Shown here: in pieces, positions 59,384 through 64,000 of the stretch
How positions within the stretch are numbered: the stretch's first letter is position 1
How the letters are laid out: every line of letters begins with the position of its first letter
Origin: VXLM01 sp034421575
Lineage (GTDB): Bacteria > Chloroflexota > Dehalococcoidia > Lucifugimonadales > VXLM01
Reading direction: 5' to 3'
NCBI GenBank assembly: GCA_034421575.1
Contig: DAOUKG010000066.1
Location: forward strand, 1 to 64,000
Length of the DNA: 64,000 nt
Program-made: the position numbers and the translations under genes
The notes under the pieces: model-generated
What the model saw: the letters and a program-made list of their open reading frames with translations, nothing else
Databases searched by the model: none
Told to the model about the DNA's origin: nothing

Positions 59384-59788
59384 ATGAGCAAGAACAGCAC
59401 TAACGATGACAAGACGCTCTCGGAGCGGATCGAGACCATTGTAGACGAGTCCAAAGAGGCCTTCAAACAGGCATACCAGTCCTCCGGCGTCGAAACCATA
59501 GGCGAGAACGTTCGAGACGCCGTCGACCGGGCCATATCGAGGCGTGAGAACGTGGTCATGGTCAGGCTGAACAACGAGAGCATCAAGCATGTCGATGAGC
59601 TCGTTGAAGCGGGCGTGGTCGCAAGCCGCTCCGAGGCAGTGGCGTTCCTTGTTTCAGAGGGCATCGGCGCTCAGTCCGAGCTATTCGAGCGAATAGGGCA
59701 GAAGGTCGAGCAGATCCGAAAAGTCAAACAGGAACTCCGAGACCTCCTCAGCGAAAGCCCCCCGGAATCCACCAAGAAGGACGACTAA
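59384..59788 (+). CDS. Ribbon-helix-helix (CopG-like) DNA-binding protein
   Basis: 134 residues from ATG at 59384 with AAGGAGA upstream. The middle part, VVMVRLNNESIKHVDELVEAG (cited in two overlapping parts VVMVRLNNESIKHV and HVDELVEAGVVASRSEAVAF), has the beta strand, two helices and SRSEA turn of RHH proteins, then a coiled-coil-like Lys/Glu helix and an acidic tail. The first ~60 residues are helical and charged. Probably a transcription or nucleoid factor; no toxin gene adjoins it. Confidence 0.75.
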   Translation: MSKNSTNDDKTLSERIETIVDESKEAFKQAYQSSGVETIGENVRDAVDRAISRRENVVMVRLNNESIKHVDELVEAGVVASRSEAVAFLVSEGIGAQSELFERIGQKVEQIRKVKQELRDLLSESPPESTKKDD

Positions 59789-59805
59789 GGGGATACTTAT
59801 CGTTG

Positions 59806-59852
59806 CCCCCGTATCAGACGGGCAAGCTCTGACCCTTCAGAAGGGTGAGCCC
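59806..59852. repeat. Family B repeat fragment, copy B4
   Basis: CCCCCGTATCAGACGGGCAA then CTCTGACCCTTCAGAAGGGT, homologous to copy B3 at 50780 with small changes (CTTCAGAAG forms its own palindrome). It lies in the gap between the ribbon-helix-helix gene and the MazG-like gene, a convergent junction. Confidence 0.5.
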
Positions 59853-59915
59853 GGTACTCGCGTGGCAGCGTCACCAACCGGTCGTCAACCTAACTTCAAA
59901 CGTTGACTTACCCGG

Positions 59916-60278
59916 TCAGTCCATGAGCACCTTGCCCGTCGCCGACCGCTTGCTGTAGGCCGAAGGCATCTTCGCATCGTTCTTTCCGGCCACCTCGTGG
60001 CAGGCGTCAACCCCGTCCATTCCCAACCTGTGAATGGTCCCCAACGCGATGTAGGCCACGTCCACCGCCTCCTTTACGGCCTCATCAATCTCGCCGCGAT
60101 TGAGCGCGCGGGCGTGTTCCCCCACCTCCTCATCGAGCAGGGATAGTCTCTGCCTCAGCGCGTCGAGCGTCGTGTCTACGCTGCTCATGTCGATCTGCGG
60201 AATATCGAACCGTTTGTGGAACGCGTCGACGCTGACCGCCAGGGTCCGCACGCCGCACACGAAGTCTTCTGATTGCAT
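59916..60278 (-). CDS. MazG-like nucleotide pyrophosphohydrolase family protein
   Basis: 120 residues with AAGGAGG before the ATG. The helical all-alpha NTP pyrophosphatase pattern is visible: SLLDEEVGEHARALNRGEIDEAV gives ExxE-like acids (cited in parts: LLDEEVGEH, RGEIDEAVKEAVD), and EAVDVAYIALGTIHRLG the second acidic pair with Asp. Mg-dependent hydrolysis of nucleoside triphosphates to monophosphates is the family's reaction. Its divergent neighbour is the threonine synthase gene. Confidence 0.7.
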   Translation of the reverse strand: MQSEDFVCGVRTLAVSVDAFHKRFDIPQIDMSSVDTTLDALRQRLSLLDEEVGEHARALNRGEIDEAVKEAVDVAYIALGTIHRLGMDGVDACHEVAGKNDAKMPSAYSKRSATGKVLMD

Positions 60279-60346
60279 AGTCCCTCCTTCGGGGCTATAT
60301 GGTATTCTACCGAACCGGTCCGAGCACTACCCCGTTTACAGCAGCC

Positions 60347-61453
60347 ATGATGACCCACCCAACACTGTACTGCGTCCCCTGCGATTTGTCCCTCTGCGCG
60401 GACTTGACGACCTTAGCCTGTCGTCCCACCTGCGGACGACCTCTAGAGATCGACTACCCCGGCCATGACTACAGCGGGACAACACCGCCCATGCCCGTAT
60501 CCGGGAGTGCTCTTGAGTCCGTCACCCTCGGTGAGGGGGACACGCCAATCATACCTCTCCCAAGTGCCGCAGAGCGCTTGGGATTCGAGTCGCTGGACGC
60601 CAAGCTGGAGTACCTCAACCCGACCGGCTCCTTCAAGGACCGTGGAACCGTCGTCGTCATAGCGAAGGCCATGGAGGACGGTGTGTCCGAGGTCGTCGAG
60701 GACTCATCGGGGAACGCCGGCGCGTCGGTCTCCGCATACGCGGGAAGGGCGGGCATGAAGGCGCACATCTTCGCGCCCTCGTCCGCGCCGGAGGCAAAGC
60801 TGAGGCAGATCGTCGCCTACGGAGCGCAGGTGCACTCCATCCCCGGTCCACGAGAGGCCACCACCGCAGCCGCCGTCCAGTACTCCACCGAGAACTCCCT
60901 GGTATACGCCTCGCACGTGCTCAGCCCATACTTCGTAGAGGGAACAAAGCTGTTTGCCTACGAGGTATTCCGGCAGACGGCCGGGCGCCTGCCGCACGAC
61001 ATCATCATGCCCGTTGGCAACGGCTCCCTTCTGCTCGGCGCGCTCAAGGGATTCTCGGAACTCAAGCGGGGAGGGCACATAGCGGAGATTCCACGTCTCC
61101 ATGCCGTTCAGGCCAAGAGCGTCATGCCCATAGTCGCGGCATACCAGGGCCTTACCGACGCGCCACGTGTCGAAACCACGGTCGCCGGAGGCATCGCCGT
61201 TGGCACCCCCGCCCGCCTCGAAGAGATCGTGGGAGCCATCAAGACCACTGACGGCACCGCAACCGCCGTCGATGAGGAAAAAATCCTCGCATGGCGGGAC
61301 ACCCTCGCCCAGACCGAGGGTGTCTACGGAGAACCGACCTCCGCAGCGGCGTTCGCCGGCCTCGCACAGTTGGTCGAGCGGGGAACCATCCAACCGAATG
61401 ACCGGGTGCTCGTGCCCATAACAGGATTCGGGCTGAAGGACACGGGTCCGTAA
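60347..61453 (+). CDS. thrC: Threonine synthase family PLP-dependent enzyme
   Basis: 368 residues from ATG at 60347 (ATG at 60299 is in frame and would add 16 residues). The N-terminus holds CVPC and a later Cys pair (CRPTC), a zinc-ribbon-like region common in the archaeal/Chloroflexi type. PLP Lys lies in NPTGSFKDRGTVV; DSSGNAGASVSAYAG binds the cofactor phosphate environment, and IMPVGNGSLLLGAL is the glycine-rich loop. Converts O-phosphohomoserine to threonine. A related cysteate or other PLP synthase is an alternative. Confidence 0.85.
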   Translation: MMTHPTLYCVPCDLSLCADLTTLACRPTCGRPLEIDYPGHDYSGTTPPMPVSGSALESVTLGEGDTPIIPLPSAAERLGFESLDAKLEYLNPTGSFKDRGTVVVIAKAMEDGVSEVVEDSSGNAGASVSAYAGRAGMKAHIFAPSSAPEAKLRQIVAYGAQVHSIPGPREATTAAAVQYSTENSLVYASHVLSPYFVEGTKLFAYEVFRQTAGRLPHDIIMPVGNGSLLLGALKGFSELKRGGHIAEIPRLHAVQAKSVMPIVAAYQGLTDAPRVETTVAGGIAVGTPARLEEIVGAIKTTDGTATAVDEEKILAWRDTLAQTEGVYGEPTSAAAFAGLAQLVERGTIQPNDRVLVPITGFGLKDTGP

Positions 61454-61463
61454 TCCGCAAGGA

Positions 61464-61484
61464 GGGCAGGTTTCAAACCTGCCC
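61464..61484. terminator. Family C palindrome between convergent thrC and mcrC
   Basis: GGGCAGGTTT (61464-61473) and AAACCTGCCC (61475-61484) form a perfect 10-bp stem with a 1-nt centre. It fills the 31-bp gap: the thrC stop ends 10 bp before it and the McrC stop codon begins right at its other edge. A probable two-way transcript end and a member of the dispersed GGGCAGGTTT repeats. Confidence 0.6.
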
Positions 61485-62702
61485 CTACGCGGCTGGGCGA
61501 AGATGGCGCGCATCATCGCGCAGTTCCGTAATCTTGCCCGCTAGACCGTCGACCCGTGCGAGCACTGCGTCGAGTGAGCCTCTGAGGTCGAGCGCGGCGA
61601 CTCGTAGCAGCTTACCGGAGTGACGTACATCGTACGTCGCAGTGTCCGCCTCCCCTTGCGCGTAGATGAGGAGTCCTCCCGGCAAGTCGAGCGCGGTCAC
61701 GTAGGCCAACAACTGATATAGATCATCATGATGTATGCGCCCATCAGCGACCTTATATTTCGCATCACCTACGAACAGACACTCCCTGCCGGACCACCAT
61801 GTAAGATCGGGCCTCAGCTTGATCTTGCCACCATCATCGAGTGGGTTGATGTTCTTCTCTCGGAAGACGTGCTCAGATACTCCCAGCGACTCGCGAAGCG
61901 CCACCGTCACGAACTCTTGGAAGAGCGTATTCATGTCCATCAGGAACCCGGTCGCCCGCACTGCGCCTCGCCTGGACTCGAACGCGCTGTGCCGCAGAAT
62001 CAGGCGGGACAGTCCCACGACACCTCGGTAGTGCTCGTTAAGGCGATCAAAGGTGACTTTCGGGATGTCGTTCGGAGCAAACTCGACGGGTGATACGTTT
62101 TCGAGCATCGCCGCAATCCATCCCAAGTCCCTGCGAGCCTGTCTTGAACGAAGGCGCATCCCGCCGAGACGCAAGATTGCGGCCTTGATGAGTTGATTCT
62201 CGGTGATGTCGTCGGTGAACTCGTCGTAGCGCACCTCGACGGGTAGAGGAATGCCGAACCTCTGACGTATCTGATCGGCAAACCTGATGCGCCCGCGTAC
62301 CGTGTGGAGCGCCTCCTCCTCCGTGCGATAGCCGTGCAGCAGCCCGCGCGAAAACGCCCTTCGCGCAGCAGCAGCAAGCGCAAGGGCAAGCGTGTCCGGC
62401 GGCGTCTTGGCTTCTTCTTTGAACTTGAATAGCCGCTCTTCTTGGGGCTTGAACACGCCCATGGCATAGCATGCCAGCGAGAGCAGTTGAGGGATGCCGA
62501 TCTTGGGCTGTATGAGCACGGACAGGTCGCCGATTTCGAGTGCGCCGACTGTGGAACCGGGCGTGAGGTGATACGCGGCGTCTTCACCGGAGGCGGGCTC
62601 TATCGTAAGTGAGGGAACCACTGCGCGGAGGTCGTCACGCTCGGCGGCCGAGAGTGGATGCGGGTTGCTCCGTTCGTACTCTTGCAGGTCAATTTGACGC
62701 AT
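61485..62702 (-). CDS. mcrC: McrC, subunit of a McrBC-type modification-dependent restriction system
   Basis: 405 residues from ATG at 62702, overlapping the McrB stop by 14 bp. McrC family pattern: N-terminal beta region (SVLIQPKIG, LLSLACYAMGVF), central HGYRTEEEALHTVRGRI, FEFT-like YDEFTDDITENQLIKAAI, and C-terminal PD-(D/E)xK nuclease KLRPDLTWW with FVGDAKYK. With McrB it cleaves DNA that carries methylated or other modified cytosine. Longer in-frame starts upstream lie inside mcrB. Confidence 0.92.
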   Translation of the reverse strand: MRQIDLQEYERSNPHPLSAAERDDLRAVVPSLTIEPASGEDAAYHLTPGSTVGALEIGDLSVLIQPKIGIPQLLSLACYAMGVFKPQEERLFKFKEEAKTPPDTLALALAAAARRAFSRGLLHGYRTEEEALHTVRGRIRFADQIRQRFGIPLPVEVRYDEFTDDITENQLIKAAILRLGGMRLRSRQARRDLGWIAAMLENVSPVEFAPNDIPKVTFDRLNEHYRGVVGLSRLILRHSAFESRRGAVRATGFLMDMNTLFQEFVTVALRESLGVSEHVFREKNINPLDDGGKIKLRPDLTWWSGRECLFVGDAKYKVADGRIHHDDLYQLLAYVTALDLPGGLLIYAQGEADTATYDVRHSGKLLRVAALDLRGSLDAVLARVDGLAGKITELRDDARHLRPAA

Positions 62703-64000
62703 CGTTCCCGCCGCCGTCCTCATTTTCCACGTCGTCTTCGCCATTCGCAGAATTAGCATCCGCCTGCGCACTTGCACGGCGCAGCCTGTCGAGGTCGAAT
62801 TCGTCGGAAACTTCTTCTCCGCCAAACCGTCGCTCCTCAATGTAGGGGAGGACGCTATGCTTCCAGATTCGCTCGACTACATCCTCGTCAAGCTCGTCCT
62901 TCATGAAATAGCTCGGCCCGATGGCAGCGTGTCTGTCGGTCTCCAATAGCTTGTTTGCTTCCTCGACGACGCCGGCCACCCACGTCATGTCCGGATGGTT
63001 AGACTCCAGCCAGCGTCGGAGGACGCCCTTCACCGGCTCTTCGTCTGGGTGGAACTCCACGAAGTAGAACCGCCGTCGTAATGCAAGGTCCACAAGCGCG
63101 ATTGAGCGGTCGGCGGTGTTCATCGTCCCGATGATGTAGAGGTTGGGTGGCAAAGAGAACTTCTTTTCGTCCTCGTCCCGCTGGTACTGAAGCGTGATTT
63201 TCTCGTCGCGGTACTCCAGCAGGAAGTAGAGCTCCCCGAAGACCTTTGCGAGGTTCCCCCGGTTGATCTCGTCAATGATGAGGAAGTGATCCGCGTCTGG
63301 CTCACCCTCAGCACGTTTGGCGGCCTGCAGCAGGGGACCGTCCTTCAAGTCGAATCCAGCCTGCCCATCCTCTGTGAGCGTTGGACGGAAACCGCGCACA
63401 AAGTCCTCGTAAGCGTACGACGGGTGGAACTGTACGAGGGTTACCCGCTCCTCCGACCCCGCGAGATGTTTCGCGAGTGCCTGCGCGACGTAGGTTTTAC
63501 CAGTACCGGGCGGGCCTTGGAAGATGATTTGTTTCTTGTCGGTGAGGAGTTCGCCGATGTTCTCAAGGAAGTTGACGGGGAGATACAACTTAGCGGCTAG
63601 GGACGTGAGGTCGATTGGCGGCGGCGGTGATGTTTCGGGCGGGACGTCTTCTCCCTCGACCGGAGGTTCCGAGAGCGAGGCGACCACCGTCCGATAGGCT
63701 ATCGTCTGCGCGTCGAGGTGGTGGCGCAAGGTAAGTCCTCGCTTCGACGCTTCTTCGATGAGTCGGTCGAGGAAGCCAAGTGCATGTTCGTACAGCGCCG
63801 CCTCGTCCGCGCCTCGCTCCGGCATGTCGTACCCAGTACGCTTGTATGCTTCCGTAAATGCTATGATCTTGAACGGCGGATATTGCTCGGCGTCCAATCC
63901 CATCATCAATACAGACGTGAGGTTCGTGAAGATTCCGGGTCTGCTGGCTACACCCCGGGGAAGTACACCGCTAAATGGGCGAATCCGATCAATGACGCTG
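62689..64000 (-). CDS. mcrB: McrB-type AAA+ GTPase, partial (N-terminus beyond the window)
   Basis: The frame has no stop up to base 64000 and upstream codons still look like protein (RPGIFTNLTSVLMMGLDAEQ), so the start is outside the window. Walker A GPPGTGKTYVAQALAKHL, Walker B FLIIDEINRGNLAKVFGE, and GTMNTADRSIALVDLALRRR, whose MNTADRS is the GTP-specific signature of McrB. The N-terminal DNA-recognition domain, which decides the modified base read, is not visible. An acidic tail (ANGEDDVENEDGGG) overlaps McrC. Moves the McrC nuclease along DNA. Confidence 0.92.
   Translation of the reverse strand, partial: SVIDRIRPFSGVLPRGVASRPGIFTNLTSVLMMGLDAEQYPPFKIIAFTEAYKRTGYDMPERGADEAALYEHALGFLDRLIEEASKRGLTLRHHLDAQTIAYRTVVASLSEPPVEGEDVPPETSPPPPIDLTSLAAKLYLPVNFLENIGELLTDKKQIIFQGPPGTGKTYVAQALAKHLAGSEERVTLVQFHPSYAYEDFVRGFRPTLTEDGQAGFDLKDGPLLQAAKRAEGEPDADHFLIIDEINRGNLAKVFGELYFLLEYRDEKITLQYQRDEDEKKFSLPPNLYIIGTMNTADRSIALVDLALRRRFYFVEFHPDEEPVKGVLRRWLESNHPDMTWVAGVVEEANKLLETDRHAAIGPSYFMKDELDEDVVERIWKHSVLPYIEERRFGGEEVSDEFDLDRLRRASAQADANSANGEDDVENEDGGGNDASN

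Noticed and set aside
1..64000. CRISPR array or tRNA/rRNA genes
   Set aside because: No regularly spaced direct repeats with unique spacers, and no cloverleaf or rRNA-like sequence was recognised by eye; a covariance search would be needed to exclude a tRNA fully.

Overview
The window looks like a chromosomal segment of a free-living member of Chloroflexota, most likely a Dehalococcoidia or SAR202-like lineage. This is inferred from gene content, not from a marker-gene tree. Pointers are the reduced rsmH-ftsA-ftsZ block without murein genes, a B12-dependent ribonucleotide reductase next to nrdR, lipoproteins with long Thr/Pro linkers, and many FAD oxidoreductases, amidohydrolases, a PhyH dioxygenase and a CocE/NonD hydrolase. 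Coding density is high and both strands are used in long co-directional runs. No rRNA, tRNA or CRISPR array was seen.

Layout. 1-0.8 kb: edge of an IS630-type element. 0.8-9 kb (minus): DM13 lipid-anchored or membrane protein, PPi-type phosphofructokinase, a 50-residue membrane protein, lactate permease, DUF885 protein, FAD oxidoreductase and HtrA protease. 9.3-11.6 kb (plus): HU, a ricin-like lipoprotein, an SRPBCC protein and an orphan ParD antitoxin ended by a small mobile element. 11.6-13.4 kb (minus): aldo/keto reductase and ROK fructokinase. 13.7-22.3 kb (plus): Phd-PIN toxin-antitoxin pair, PhyH, CocE hydrolase, glucose-6-phosphate isomerase, gamma-glutamyltransferase, hydroxyacid dehydrogenase and GNAT. 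22.3-25.7 kb (minus): a five-gene operon that reads as oxidative deoxyhexose (fucose/rhamnose) breakdown. 25.8-27.3 kb: a phosphodiesterase-type enzyme. 27.3-30.9 kb (minus): three tandem paralogous amidohydrolases.

31-35.3 kb (plus): birA, two tandem zinc-ribbon glycosyltransferases and a DUF167 protein. 35.3-45.4 kb (minus): yggT, proC, pdxA, a small membrane protein, nrdJ with an NrdR box, nrdR, ftsZ, ftsA and rsmH. 45.6-50.7 kb: mogA, trmD, an AbrB-PIN toxin-antitoxin pair inserted between trmD and rplS, and two convergent isopropylmalate/isocitrate-type dehydrogenases, one of them leuB. 50.9-56.2 kb: FAD oxidoreductase, an OpuAC-like lipoprotein, and leuS preceded by a complete T-box leader with a CUC (Leu) specifier. 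56.4-61.5 kb: a zinc-finger/PilM-like fusion protein, DUF6886, a ribbon-helix-helix protein, a MazG-like protein and threonine synthase. 61.5-64 kb (minus): McrC and a McrB that runs off the right edge.

The intergenic spaces carry several families of short dispersed repeats. Family A has ends like TAACTGTTCAG and a CCGTCATTCCGGCG core; one copy has a 10-bp flanking direct repeat. Family B has a TTCGACAGGCTCAG core, and one copy with AGGGTGTC inverted ends supplies the stop codons of both flanking genes. Family C is a GGGCAGGTTT palindrome at gene ends. A fourth element has ATACCAATT inverted ends. The most unusual protein-level observations are the zinc-finger/PilM-like fusion, the tandem zinc-ribbon membrane glycosyltransferases, and the small membrane proteins embedded in metabolic operons.
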